Assembly (NCBI RefSeq): GCF_010858045.1
Contig: NZ_JAAGVC010000026.1
Span: 1-64,000 of the forward strand
Length of the DNA: 64,000 nt
Source of the DNA: Nocardia cyriacigeorgica
GTDB lineage: Bacteria; Actinomycetota; Actinomycetes; Mycobacteriales; Mycobacteriaceae
Reading direction: 5' to 3'
The position numbers and the translations under genes are program-made. The notes under the pieces were generated by a model. It worked only from the letters and a program-made list of their open reading frames with translations, made no database searches and had not been told where the DNA came from. Positions within the stretch are counted from its first letter, which is position 1. Each line of letters begins with the position of its first letter. Shown in pieces: positions 19,727 through 31,402 of this stretch.

Positions 19727-21567
19727 ATGCCGATAGCTTCAGAGCCGGTGCCCGAGTACGCCGCCTGGCGTCAGGGCGTAGCGGGTGTGCTGGCCAAGAC
19801 CCGCAGGGTCGATGCCGCGGAGCTTCCGGACGAACCCGAGAAGCTGCTCGAGGTCACCACCTATGACGGCCTCACCATCGCCCCGCTCTATACCCGTCGC
19901 GACGAGCTGCCCGAGCAGCCGTTGCCGGGGCAGTTCCCGTTCGTGCGCGGCCGCGACGCTACCCGCGATGTCCACCGCGGCTGGTTCGTCGGCGATCGGT
20001 TCACCGGAACCGATGGTGCGAGCGTCAACCAGGAGATCCTGGCGCGCCTGGAGAACGGCATCAGCGCCGTCTGGCTCAGCGCCGGCGAGCGCGGCGTGCC
20101 GGTCGCCGAGCTGCCCGCGGCGCTGTCGGGACTGCTGTTCGAGCTCGCCCCGCTGACCCTGGACGCCGGTGCCGCGGCGACCCAGGCCGCGCAGCAGGTG
20201 TTCGACGTGCTCGACGGCTACGACACTTCCGCCCGCGCCGATATCCGCGTCGGCCTCGGTTGCGCCCCGCTGACCAGCCGCTTCGCCGGGACCGATGATC
20301 TGGACCTGGCCGAGGCCGTGGCGCTGGCCGGGCAGGCGAACGGCCGGACGGAAACCGTGCGGGCTATCACCGTCGACGGCCGCGTCTTCCACGACGCCGG
20401 TGCCGCCGACGCCCAGGAGCTCGGGGCCGCGGTCGCCGCAGGTCTGGAATATCTGCGCGCACTGACCGGTGAACTCGATGTGGTCGCCGCGCTCGGCCAG
20501 CTGGAATTCCGCTTCGCCGCCACCGACGACCAGTTCGCCACCATCGCGAAATTCCGTGCCGCCCGCACGCTCTGGGCCCGCGTCGCGCACGTGTGCGGCG
20601 CGCCGGATGCCGGTGGCGCACCGCAGCACGCGGTGACCTCGGCGGCGATGATGAGCCGCCGCGATCCGTGGGTGAACATGCTGCGCACCACCCTCGCCGC
20701 GTTCGGTGCCGGTGTGGGTGGTGCCGATACGGTGACGGTCCTGCCGTTCGACGTCGCGTTGCCGCCGGGGGAGCTGGGCGTCTCACGTTCCTTCGCCGAT
20801 CGGATGGCGCGCAATACCCAGCTGCTGCTGCTCGAGGAATCACATCTGGGCCATGTCCAGGATCCGGGCGCCGGCTCCTGGTACGTCGAGGATCTCACGG
20901 CGGAGCTCGCCGCCAAGGCGTGGGAGTTCATGCAGGAGATCGAGGCCGCGGGTGGTTACCTCGCGGCTCTGGAATCGGGTCTGCTGGCCGAGCGCATCGC
21001 CGCCACCAAGGCCACCCGCGACGCGGATATCGCCCATCGCAAGACCGCGGTCACCGGCGTCAACGAGTTCCCGAATCTGGCCGAGCAGCCGCTGTCGGAG
21101 GCGGCCAGGCGGATCGAGTCGACGAGCTACGGCGCGGCATTCGAGGCGCTGCGTGATCGCTCCGACGCGTACCTGGCCGCGCACGGCAAGCGCCCGACGG
21201 CGCTGCTGGTGCCGCTGGGCACGGTGGCCGAACACAATGTGCGGGTCACCTTCATCGCGAACCTGCTGGCCTCCGGCGGGATCGCATCGATCAACCCCGG
21301 CCCCCTCGATATCGACGCGATCGAGGCCGCGGCCACCGAATCCGGCGCCCCGATCGCGGTGCTGTGTGGTTCGGACGCCCGGTACGGCACCGACGCGGGC
21401 CCGGCGACCGAGCGGCTGCGGGCGGCCGGTATCGAGACAGTGCTGCTGGCGGGCCCGGACAAGGCCGTCGCCGAAGTGGACGGCGCGCAGCGCCCGGACG
21501 GATTCCTGACCGCGCGCATCGACGCCGTCGCCGCGCTGTCGGGTCTGCTGGAGAAGGTGGGAGCCTG

Positions 21568-21568
<1 letters not shown>
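19727..21568 (+). CDS. mutA: Methylmalonyl-CoA mutase small (non-catalytic) subunit
   Basis: About 613 residues. Partner of MutB in the adenosylcobalamin-dependent interconversion of (R)-methylmalonyl-CoA and succinyl-CoA, used for propionate and odd-chain or cholesterol-derived carbon. The TIM-barrel half contains RDPWVNMLRTTLAAFGAGVGGAD and LLLEESHLGHVQDPGAGSWY. The C-terminal flavodoxin-like domain lacks the DxHxxG cobalamin ligand, as expected for the small subunit. ATG 19727 has AGAGGGAAAG upstream; ATG 19706 is an alternative. The stop overlaps mutB (TGATG). Confidence 0.95.
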
Positions 21569-23825
<2,257 letters not shown>

Positions 23826-23829
<4 letters not shown>

Positions 23830-24878
23830 GCGGTCAGCCTGGCCGCGGTCGTGCTCAGACCAGTGGTCCCCGCGTACGCGGGGGTGATCCGCGCGTCATC
23901 GATATCGATGCACTAGCCCAGGCTGTCCGCTCTAACGAGCGGGCCGCCTTGGCGCGGGCGATCACCCTGGTCGAATCGACCCGCGCCGATCATCGGGAAC
24001 TGGCGCAGCAGCTGCTGTTGCGTGTGACGCCGTCGACCGGTGCGGTGACCTCGAACCGGGTCGGCATCACCGGTGTGCCCGGCGTCGGCAAATCGACCTT
24101 CATCGACACGCTCGGCATGTATCTGATCGAGCAGGGGCATCGGGTCGCGGTGCTGGCCGTCGACCCGTCCTCGACCCGGACCGGCGGCTCCATCCTCGGC
24201 GACAAGACCAGGATGGCGCGGCTGTCGGTGCGGGAGGAGGCCTTCATCCGGCCTTCGCCGACGGCGGGCACGCTCGGCGGCGTCGCCAAGGCCACCCGCG
24301 AGACGATCGTGCTGCTCGAGGCCGCGGGCTACGACGTGATCCTGGTGGAGACCGTCGGCGTCGGCCAGTCCGAGGTGACGGTCGCGAACATGGTCGACGT
24401 GTTCTGCTTCCTCACCCTGGCCCGTACCGGCGATCAGTTGCAGGGCATCAAGAAGGGCGTGCTCGAACTGGCCGATCTGGTCGCGGTCAACAAGGCCGAC
24501 GGCAAACACGAGATCGAGGCGAAGAAGGCCGCCAGGGAACTGACCGGCGCTATGCGGCTGATCCATCCGCACGACGCGCTCTGGCGCCCGCCCGTACTCA
24601 CCATGAGCGGGCTCGAGGGCATCGGACTGGAGAAGTTCTGGTCCACGGTGCTCGAACACCGCCGGGTGCTCACCGACGCCGGTGAGTTCGACGAGAAGCG
24701 CCGCCGCCAGCAGGTGGACTGGACCTGGACCATGGTGCACGACCACCTGTTGCGCCGCCTCGCCGACAACCCACGGGTGAAGGCGATCCGCGACGACGTG
24801 GAAAAGCAGGTCCGCGAAGGCGCCCTCACCGCCGCCCTGGCCGCCGAGGAACTGCTGCGCGCCTTCGACGAAGGCTGA
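23826..24878 (+). CDS. meaB: MeaB-type G-protein chaperone of methylmalonyl-CoA mutase
   Basis: 350 residues. GTPase that loads and protects the cobalamin cofactor of methylmalonyl-CoA mutase. Walker A GVPGVGKSTFID, the conserved AVDPSSTRTGGSILGDKTRM block, switch region ETVGVGQSE, and guanine-specificity motif VNKADGK. The C-terminal dimerisation arm is present. It overlaps mutB by four bases (ATGA). The convergent amidohydrolase gene ends only 11 bases beyond its stop. Confidence 0.95.
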
Positions 24879-24889
24879 TCGCCGACGGG

Positions 24890-25807
24890 CTAGACAGCGC
24901 CGCTGTCCTTGCCGCCGGCCACGACGTCCGGCAGCTCGAATACCCGCACCGCGTTGTCGTGGCAGACGGCCCGCAACCAGTCGTCGCCCAGCTCGAGCCG
25001 TTCCAGAGCGATGATCGCCTGGTGGTACGGGTAGGGAATGTTCGGGAAATCGCTGCCGAAAAGGATGCGGTCGCCGAGATCGCGCAACCGGGGGCGGTCG
25101 GCGGCGGGGAACGGGGCCTCTTCCTCGGTGAAGTCGGTGAAGGCCATGGTGGTATCGAGGCAGACGCCGGGGTAACGGTCGGCCAGATCCATGAACTCGG
25201 CGTACTCGGGCATGCCCATGTGCGCGACGATCAGCCGCAGGGCGGGATGGCGGCGCAGCAACTCCGCGATGGGCCCGGGACCGGTGAATTCGCCGGGCGC
25301 CGGGCCGGAACCGCAGTGGATGACGATCGGGGTGCCGGATTCGGCGAGCACGCCCCACACCGGGTCGAGCAACGGATCGAGCGGCGAGTAGGCGCCGACC
25401 TGGATATGCGACTTGAATACCCGCGCCCCCTGCTCCAGCGCGGTGGTCACATAGTCGGCCGCGCCGGGCTCGGGGTAGAAGGTGGCGGTATGCAGGCAGT
25501 CGGGAACCTCGGCGGCGAACTCCGCGGTCCAGGAGTTGAGCCACGCCGCCATCAGCGGCTTGTGCGGATAGACCAGCGCCGTGAACGCGCGTACACCGAA
25601 GCCGCGCAACGTCTTCAACCGCACCGCCTGATCGTCACGGTAGGCGATCGGCCATTCACGTCCGGTGAGCGGGCCGACCGCATCGAAATAGGCCCACACC
25701 TTGCGCATCACCTGATCCGGCATGAAATGGGTGTGCACGTCGACGATGCCGGGCAGCCCGAGCCTGCCGCGGAATTCGGTGAGATAGCCGACGGTGTCAT
25801 CGGTCAT
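24890..25807 (-). CDS. Metal-dependent amidohydrolase (amidohydrolase-2 family)
   Basis: 305 residues, TIM-barrel hydrolase of the ACMSD/amidohydrolase-2 type. First-strand metal motif VDVHTHFMP near residue 21, a later VIHCGSGPAP and VAHMGMPEY, and the terminal-strand Asp in ILFGSDFPNIPY. Substrate unknown; members act as decarboxylases or lactonases on carboxylated rings. It overlaps the upstream nucleoside hydrolase gene by four bases (ATGA at 25804-25807), so the two are co-translated. Confidence 0.82.
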   Translation of the reverse strand: MTDDTVGYLTEFRGRLGLPGIVDVHTHFMPDQVMRKVWAYFDAVGPLTGREWPIAYRDDQAVRLKTLRGFGVRAFTALVYPHKPLMAAWLNSWTAEFAAEVPDCLHTATFYPEPGAADYVTTALEQGARVFKSHIQVGAYSPLDPLLDPVWGVLAESGTPIVIHCGSGPAPGEFTGPGPIAELLRRHPALRLIVAHMGMPEYAEFMDLADRYPGVCLDTTMAFTDFTEEEAPFPAADRPRLRDLGDRILFGSDFPNIPYPYHQAIIALERLELGDDWLRAVCHDNAVRVFELPDVVAGGKDSGAV

Positions 25808-26877
25808 GGCGCCTCCTGTGCATGTGCGGGGATCAGACCGGTCCGCGCTGGGTACACCGCGGCCGCGAAGTCGCCGACGCGGCTGATCAGCCGGTCGAAG
25901 AACAGCTCGGGATCGGTGCCGACGACGATGTCGGCGTTGGGTTCACGCCCCCACATGCCCGCCCAGTCGGCCACCGTGGTGGCGCGGGTGAGGGTGCCGG
26001 TCAGCTCGACGTCGACCGTCGCGGGCCTGGTGCGCGCCAGCGCCGGGTCGAGCGCGACGGCGGCGGCGAACGGATCGTGCATATGCGCCAGGTACCCGAG
26101 GTCGTAGGAGTGGTGGAAATCGAAGTAGAAGCGCACCGCGTCGGTCAGGTGCCGGATGATCGGGTTGCTGGTGGCCGAGCGCGCACCCGGCGGGTCGCTG
26201 GGTGAAACCCGTTCGGCGGGCATACTTCCCGCGCGTTCGGCCAGCCGCGTCAGATGCTCGGGCCGCATCTCGATGGTTTCGGTGATATCGAGGGCGCAGA
26301 TCAGCGGACGCCGGTCGGGTGGTGCGGCGGAGAAGGCGTCGAAGACCTCTTTGGCGGCCTCGGGATCGACATGGATGTTCCACTCGTTGGTCGGCGTGGT
26401 GTTGCCCGGATGGTTGAACGCGCCGCCCATCACGACCAGCCGGCGCAGCAGCCGCGGCAGCGCTGGTTCACGGCGCAGCGCCAGCGCCAGATTGGTCAGC
26501 GGACCCGTGCACAGCCCGATGATCTCCCCTGGATGTTCGCGGGCCGATTCCACCCACAGATCGGGGGCATTGCGGTCGGAGACCTTCCGGCTCGGCGCCG
26601 GCAGCTCCGCATAGCCGACACCCTGCGGGCCGTGCGTGTCCTCGGTCGTGCGTAAGGCGATGACCAGCGGTTCGGCGGATCCGAGCGCGACCTCGATCTC
26701 GGGCGCGCGGCACAGCTCGAGCCAGGCCAGATTATTGACCGCGACCTGTGCGGCGCCGACATTGCCGGCGGTGGACACGATGCCGAGGATCTCCGCCTCG
26801 GGACTGGCCAGCAGATATAGCAGCGCCAGCGAATCGTCCACCCCGGTATCGACGTCAACGATGATCTTCTGCCGCAC
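25804..26877 (-). CDS. Inosine-uridine-preferring nucleoside hydrolase family protein
   Basis: 357 residues. The Ca2+-binding DTGVDD motif is at residues 10-15 (VDVDTGVDDSLALLYLL), with the second signature GLCTGPLTNLALAL and a conserved Asn/Glu block TNEWNIHVDPEAA. The family hydrolyses the N-glycosidic bond of ribonucleosides for salvage. GTG 26877 lies six bases from TAGGCT (26884-26889), which suggests leaderless transcription. It heads a two-gene unit with the amidohydrolase. Confidence 0.87.
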   Translation of the reverse strand: MRQKIIVDVDTGVDDSLALLYLLASPEAEILGIVSTAGNVGAAQVAVNNLAWLELCRAPEIEVALGSAEPLVIALRTTEDTHGPQGVGYAELPAPSRKVSDRNAPDLWVESAREHPGEIIGLCTGPLTNLALALRREPALPRLLRRLVVMGGAFNHPGNTTPTNEWNIHVDPEAAKEVFDAFSAAPPDRRPLICALDITETIEMRPEHLTRLAERAGSMPAERVSPSDPPGARSATSNPIIRHLTDAVRFYFDFHHSYDLGYLAHMHDPFAAAVALDPALARTRPATVDVELTGTLTRATTVADWAGMWGREPNADIVVGTDPELFFDRLISRVGDFAAAVYPARTGLIPAHAQEAP

Positions 26878-26925
26878 GGTTCGAGCCTATCGAGCGGGGC
26901 CGGGCCGGTGCCCGCCCGGACCCGT

Positions 26926-28278
26926 TCACACCCGCCGCAGCGGCGCCGGATGCGACCAGGTCGGCCGGTCGCATCCGTAGCGGCGGGCGGGCGCCGGATA
27001 ATCCGGATACTCGGCGAGGGCGGGGATGGCGGTGGTGACATTGCCGTGAGTGAGGGCGCAGTGCGGATCCGGTTCAGTGGCCGCGGGGTGCCGGGGCGTG
27101 CGTTCGGGCGCGGCGAGCAGCCAGGACGCGGTGCGCGCCAACGACACCCGCACATCGCGGCCGATGCCGTCGTCAGCGCGGGCGACGAGCGCGTCGATCA
27201 CCCCGGCGGCGAGCAGATACCCCGAGGCGTGATCGAGTGCCTGGGCCGGCAGCGCGCTCGGCACCGACGGCGCGCCTTCGATGATGGCGATGCCGGTCGC
27301 GGCCTGCACGATGCTGTCGAATCCGCGGCGCCCGCCCCAGGGACCGAGTTCGCCCCAGGCGCTGACCCGTGCGTGCACCAGGCCCGGCCGGATCGTCAGC
27401 CCGGCGTGTTCGAGCGCACCGGGCCGGTAACCGGTCACCAGCACATCGGCGGTGTCGAGCAGGGCGTCGACTCGCGCGCGATCGTGGCGCAGATCGAGCA
27501 CGGTGGTGCGTTTGCCCTGGCAGGTGTCGCGGAACTGCCACGCAATCTCGGGCAGTCCGGGCGGGTCGATCCGCAGCACGTCGGCGCCGAGTAGCGCGAG
27601 GGTGCGAGTGGCGACCGGACCGGCGATCACCCTGGTCATATCGAGGACGCGGATGCCGCGCAGCGGTTGGAACGGCGTCGCGCCGTCGGGCAGGCCGAGG
27701 CCGCGCGCGTCGGCGCGGGCGGTCGTGGCGACCAGCGGGCCGGCCGCTGCGGCCCGCGCCTGCGGGGTGGCCGCCCATTCCCGTTCGGTGCGCACCCGCA
27801 CCGCGATGGCGCCGGTGGCGGCGGCCGCGTCCTCGATATCGGCGGCGCGGCTCATCGCGATCTGCGCGACGGCGAGGTCGACCGGGGCGTCGGCGGGCAG
27901 GTGCAGCGCGGCGAGCAGACGCGCGCGGTGATGGGGATAGTTGGCGTGGGTGCGGACCCAGCCGTCGAAGGTCGGGAAGAAGCCCGACAGATCGGCGAAC
28001 ATCGCCACCGGCGCATTGTCGATGCGCAGCAGCCGCTCGCTGGCGAAGGCGGCCGCCACCCGGCGCGGTTCGATGCGATGGTGCACCGGATCGAGTCCGC
28101 GAGCGCGCCGCAGCCGATTCGCCGCACCGATGACCGCGCCGATCGCGCCCGAGGCGAGCCCCGCCACGGGCAGCGCCGCCGCCAGCGTGGCACCGAAGTC
28201 CGGTGCGGGTGGCACGTACCGATCGTCGATCCCGATGCCATCCTGATAATCACGGACCAGCCGCTCGTGCACGCTCAC
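26926..28278 (-). CDS. CaiB/BaiF (class III) CoA-transferase-like protein with extra N-terminal half
   Basis: About 450 residues. The recognisable class III CoA-transferase start (LRGIRVLDMTRVIAGPVAT) appears only after about 210 residues, and the candidate catalytic Asp is in GFDSIVQAATG. The N-terminal half (FADLSGFFPTFDGWVRTHAN and so on) resembles a second, diverged CaiB half, so this may be a fused or circularly arranged enzyme. Substrate unknown. GTG 28278 is chosen because TACGCT (28286-28291) lies seven bases upstream; GTG 28272 is the alternative. Confidence 0.75.
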   Translation of the reverse strand: MSVHERLVRDYQDGIGIDDRYVPPAPDFGATLAAALPVAGLASGAIGAVIGAANRLRRARGLDPVHHRIEPRRVAAAFASERLLRIDNAPVAMFADLSGFFPTFDGWVRTHANYPHHRARLLAALHLPADAPVDLAVAQIAMSRAADIEDAAAATGAIAVRVRTEREWAATPQARAAAAGPLVATTARADARGLGLPDGATPFQPLRGIRVLDMTRVIAGPVATRTLALLGADVLRIDPPGLPEIAWQFRDTCQGKRTTVLDLRHDRARVDALLDTADVLVTGYRPGALEHAGLTIRPGLVHARVSAWGELGPWGGRRGFDSIVQAATGIAIIEGAPSVPSALPAQALDHASGYLLAAGVIDALVARADDGIGRDVRVSLARTASWLLAAPERTPRHPAATEPDPHCALTHGNVTTAIPALAEYPDYPAPARRYGCDRPTWSHPAPLRRV

Positions 28279-28364
28279 CGCACCCAGCGTAATGGCCGGC
28301 GAGACGAACGGATTCCGACGTGAGCACCCCCACCGGGCCGATGCCGCGGTGGCGCGTGGCGGGT

Positions 28365-29795
28365 TCACCAGGGGGAGGGCCGGTAATCCTTCAGGAAGCA
28401 GCCGAACAGGTCGTTGCCCTGCTCGCCCTGCACGATCGGGTCGTAGACCCGCGCGGCACCGTCCACCAGATCCAGCGGCGCGCGGAAGCCCTCATCGGCC
28501 AGCCGCATCTTGGTGTAGTGCGGCCGTTCGTCGGTGATCCAGCCGGTGTCGACGGCGGTCATCAGAATCGAGTCGGTCTCGAACATTTCCCGGGCACTGG
28601 TGCGGGTCAACATGTTCAACGCCGCCTTGGCCATATTCGTGTGCGGATGTCCCGCACCCTTGTAGGCCCGGCTGAACTGCCCCTCCATCGCCGAGACGTT
28701 GACGATGTACTTGCGCCGCGCCTGCGCCGCCGCCATGGCCGGCCGCAGTCGCGAGACCAGGATGAACGGCGCGACCGAATTGCACAGCTGCACCTCGAGC
28801 AGCTCGGTCGGATCGACCTCGCCGACGGTTTGCACCCAGCTGTTGGTGTGCGCGAGGTCGGGCACCAGGCCACCGGCATCGATGGCGACCCCGCGGGAAA
28901 TGCGTTCGGGGGTGGCCGAACCCGCCACCAGCGCCAGCTCGGCCACATCCGCGGCCGACAGCGTCGGGGTCAGCGAGGCCGTCAGCGCGCTGGGGTGGGC
29001 CTGCATCGTCTTGCCGAAGGTCACCACATCGGGCAGTTCACCGGCGGGCAGCGGCATGGATTCGGCCTCGACCAGTGCGCTGTAGGCCCCGGCCGAGCGC
29101 CGCACCGTCTGCGCGGCGTTGTTGATCAGGATGTCGAGCGGACCCTGCGCGGCGACGTCGTCGGCCAGCGCCACCACTTGCGCCGGATCACGCAGATCGA
29201 TGCCGACGATGCGGACCCGGTGCAGCCAGTCGGCGCTGTCGGGCTGGGCGGCGAAACGCCGGATCGCGTCATTCGGGAAGCGGGTGGTGATGGTGGTGTG
29301 CGCGCCGTCGCGCAGCAGTCGCAGCGCGATGTACATGCCGATCTTGGCGCGTCCACCGGTGAGCAGCGCCCGCCGGCCGGTGAGGTCGGTGCGGGCATCG
29401 CGACGGGCGTGGCTTTCGGCGGCGCAGTCCGGGCACAACTGGTGGTAGAACGCGTCGACCTTGGTGTAGCGCTCCTTGCAGATGTAGCACGGGCGCGGCC
29501 GGATCAGAGTGCCCGCGGTGGCACCGGTGGCGCTGGAGCTGATCGGGATGCCTGCGGTCTCGTCGTCGATGCGCTGCGGCGAACCGGTCGCCGTGGCGGC
29601 GACCACCGCGCGATCGGCGGAGGAGACCGCCTGCCTGGCCTCGGCGCGCCTGCGCTGCTTGAGCTTTTTGAACATATGCCCGACAGCGCGCTGCACCGCG
29701 ACCGAATCCGGATGATCCTTGTCGAGCTGTCCGGCCTGCTCCAGGACCCGCAAACAGGTGGCGAGCGCGTCCGGATCGATCGTGGTTTCGGCCAT
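28365..29795 (-). CDS. Atypical SDR with N-terminal CxxC...CxxC zinc-ribbon-like insert
   Basis: 476 residues from ATG 29795 (ATG 29810 also in frame). A helical N-terminus (about 1-60) is followed by a four-cysteine knuckle, Cys103, Cys106, Cys121 and Cys124 (CYICKERY, CPDC), then a Rossmann SDR domain with TGGRAKIGMYIALRLL and the ILINNAA motif. The expected YxxxK is altered: Ser368 (VNVSAM) and Lys390 (NMAKAALNM) are present, but the position four before the Lys is Thr386, not Tyr. This makes ordinary SDR catalysis doubtful. Function unknown. Confidence 0.75.
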   Translation of the reverse strand: MAETTIDPDALATCLRVLEQAGQLDKDHPDSVAVQRAVGHMFKKLKQRRRAEARQAVSSADRAVVAATATGSPQRIDDETAGIPISSSATGATAGTLIRPRPCYICKERYTKVDAFYHQLCPDCAAESHARRDARTDLTGRRALLTGGRAKIGMYIALRLLRDGAHTTITTRFPNDAIRRFAAQPDSADWLHRVRIVGIDLRDPAQVVALADDVAAQGPLDILINNAAQTVRRSAGAYSALVEAESMPLPAGELPDVVTFGKTMQAHPSALTASLTPTLSAADVAELALVAGSATPERISRGVAIDAGGLVPDLAHTNSWVQTVGEVDPTELLEVQLCNSVAPFILVSRLRPAMAAAQARRKYIVNVSAMEGQFSRAYKGAGHPHTNMAKAALNMLTRTSAREMFETDSILMTAVDTGWITDERPHYTKMRLADEGFRAPLDLVDGAARVYDPIVQGEQGNDLFGCFLKDYRPSPW

Positions 29796-29906
29796 CGGAG
29801 CTGGGATCATCCTTCATGAGCTGGGCGAGTATCGCGCCCATTGTCGCAAATGGCCTCCGGTGACCGGCCCCTCACCTCTGCTCGGAACCGGTCTCGCGCG
29901 CCCGGT

Positions 29907-31331
29907 TCAGTCGCGCAGCGCGGCCATCGTGGACTTCGCGGCGTCGGTGAGTTTGTCGATGACCTCCGATTCCGGCAGTACCTTCGCTTTACTCGTCGAC
30001 GAGGATGAGGTGGACACATACTGCGACCAGGTGAAGTATCCGATCACCCACCCGTCACGGACGCGGATGGTGACCGTGGGGGAGGGATCTCCGGCCTTGC
30101 TGGGCTCGACGGCCACCCACGCCTCATCACCCAGGCCCGAGATCTTCTCCTTGCGGCCGTCGCCGCTGTCATCCGACCGTGAGTTCTCCCAGGTGTCGAA
30201 GCCCGCGGTGAATTCCGGACCCGGATCGCTCTTCTTGTGGATCGTGACGCCGGAATACATGTACGCGTCTTCGTAATCGTCGTCGTCGACACCCTGCGGA
30301 AGGAACCGTTGCGCACAGAACATGGAGTCGCGTGCGGCGTGTTCGGAGCCTTCGAAGTTCGGGTAATCGTTCTTGCCGGAGGAGGACCTCGTGGAGACCG
30401 TGTAGCCGGCCTCGGTGAATGGTGCGGTGTCGGCGAGGTCGCAGAAATCGGCGGAATAGGTGTAGCCGCGCAGGTCGGGCACGCCCGGCGGGACACCGGC
30501 GGCGCTGCTGCCACCGAAGCCGCCGAATGCCAGCACCGCGCCGCCCCACACCGCCGAGGCGAGGACGATGCCCCCGAGCCCCCACAACCAGCCTTTGCCC
30601 GCGAGCCCCGAGGATGCGGGGGCGGCGGGTCCGGTCGAGGCGTAAGCGGAGGCGGACTGAGCGAAACCGGGACCGCCCGGCCCGAACCCCGCGGGGACGT
30701 TCTGGCCCTGCGGCGCGAAACCCTGGCCCTGGCCCAAGTTCTGGCCTTGCGGTGCGAACCCGTGGCCCTGGGGTGCCGAGGCGTGGCCTTCGGGTGCGAA
30801 GCTCTGGCCCTGGGCAAAGCCATGCCCCTGCTGCGCGAAACCCTGGCCCTGTGGCGCGAAACCCTGGCCCTGTGGCGGGAGGCCCTGGCCCTGGGGCCCG
30901 AATCCCTGGCCTGGCGCCGCAAAACCTTGGCCCTGCTGTCCGAAGCTCTGATCCTGCGGTGGGAAGCCCTGTCCCGGGGCGGCGAAGCCCTGGCCCGGGG
31001 CGAAACTCGGGTCGGCGGTGAAACCTTGATCGGAGGTGCCGCCGGGCTGCGCCGCGGCGGGCGAGGCATAACCCGGCCCCGACTGCTGCGACGGCGGGAA
31101 ACCCGGCTGCCCGAAACCCTGCGCGGGCGGCGGTGCGGCGGGTGCGAACCCACCCTGAGGCTGATCGAAGGAGCGCAGTTGAGTGGGATCCTGCTGCGGG
31201 TCCGGCGAATTCGGCTGCCGCAGAATCGTCGGATCCGAAGGCGCTACGTGCTGCTGCCCGGCATCGCCTGCCGTCTGCGGCTGATCACCTTGCGCGCCCG
31301 GCTGATTCGAAGAGTCCCCCGATGTCGTCAT
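29907..31331 (-). CDS. Membrane protein with Gly/Gln heptapeptide-repeat cytoplasmic domain
   Basis: 474 residues. Residues 1-110 are Pro/Gln-rich. Residues 113-215 are about fifteen tandem units of the type GQGFAPQ. A single membrane helix follows (about 248-271). The outer domain (280-474) has two cysteines (DFCDLAD, MFCAQRF) and a folded core with YFTWSQYVSTS. Topology is inferred: repeats inside, C-terminal domain outside. The outer domain resembles secreted actinobacterial domains of unknown function. TACGTT (31339-31344) lies seven bases before ATG 31331, suggesting leaderless expression. Confidence 0.75.
   Translation of the reverse strand: MTTSGDSSNQPGAQGDQPQTAGDAGQQHVAPSDPTILRQPNSPDPQQDPTQLRSFDQPQGGFAPAAPPPAQGFGQPGFPPSQQSGPGYASPAAAQPGGTSDQGFTADPSFAPGQGFAAPGQGFPPQDQSFGQQGQGFAAPGQGFGPQGQGLPPQGQGFAPQGQGFAQQGHGFAQGQSFAPEGHASAPQGHGFAPQGQNLGQGQGFAPQGQNVPAGFGPGGPGFAQSASAYASTGPAAPASSGLAGKGWLWGLGGIVLASAVWGGAVLAFGGFGGSSAAGVPPGVPDLRGYTYSADFCDLADTAPFTEAGYTVSTRSSSGKNDYPNFEGSEHAARDSMFCAQRFLPQGVDDDDYEDAYMYSGVTIHKKSDPGPEFTAGFDTWENSRSDDSGDGRKEKISGLGDEAWVAVEPSKAGDPSPTVTIRVRDGWVIGYFTWSQYVSTSSSSTSKAKVLPESEVIDKLTDAAKSTMAALRD
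30687..30995 (-). repeat. Coding tandem repeat, 21-base unit (GQGFAPQ)
   Basis: About fifteen imperfect 21-base units encode the heptapeptide GQGFAPQ and variants (GQGFAAP, GQGLPPQ, GHGFAPQ, GQSFAPE). Two units are shortened to six residues (GHGFAQ, GQNLGQ). The same nucleotide phrase recurs on the plus strand as GCGAAACCCTGGCCCTG. Such arrays are prone to slippage, so the copy number may vary between strains. Confidence 0.85.
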
Positions 31332-31402
31332 GGCGGGGAACGTACCACCGCAGCCAGGTGAGCGGCCATTCGACAGTGTCCGCGGCCGGACTCGGCAGTC
31401 GG

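Noticed and set aside
30687..30995. Possible CRISPR-like array
   Set aside because: The 21-base units are contiguous, have no spacers and are in frame within a coding sequence.
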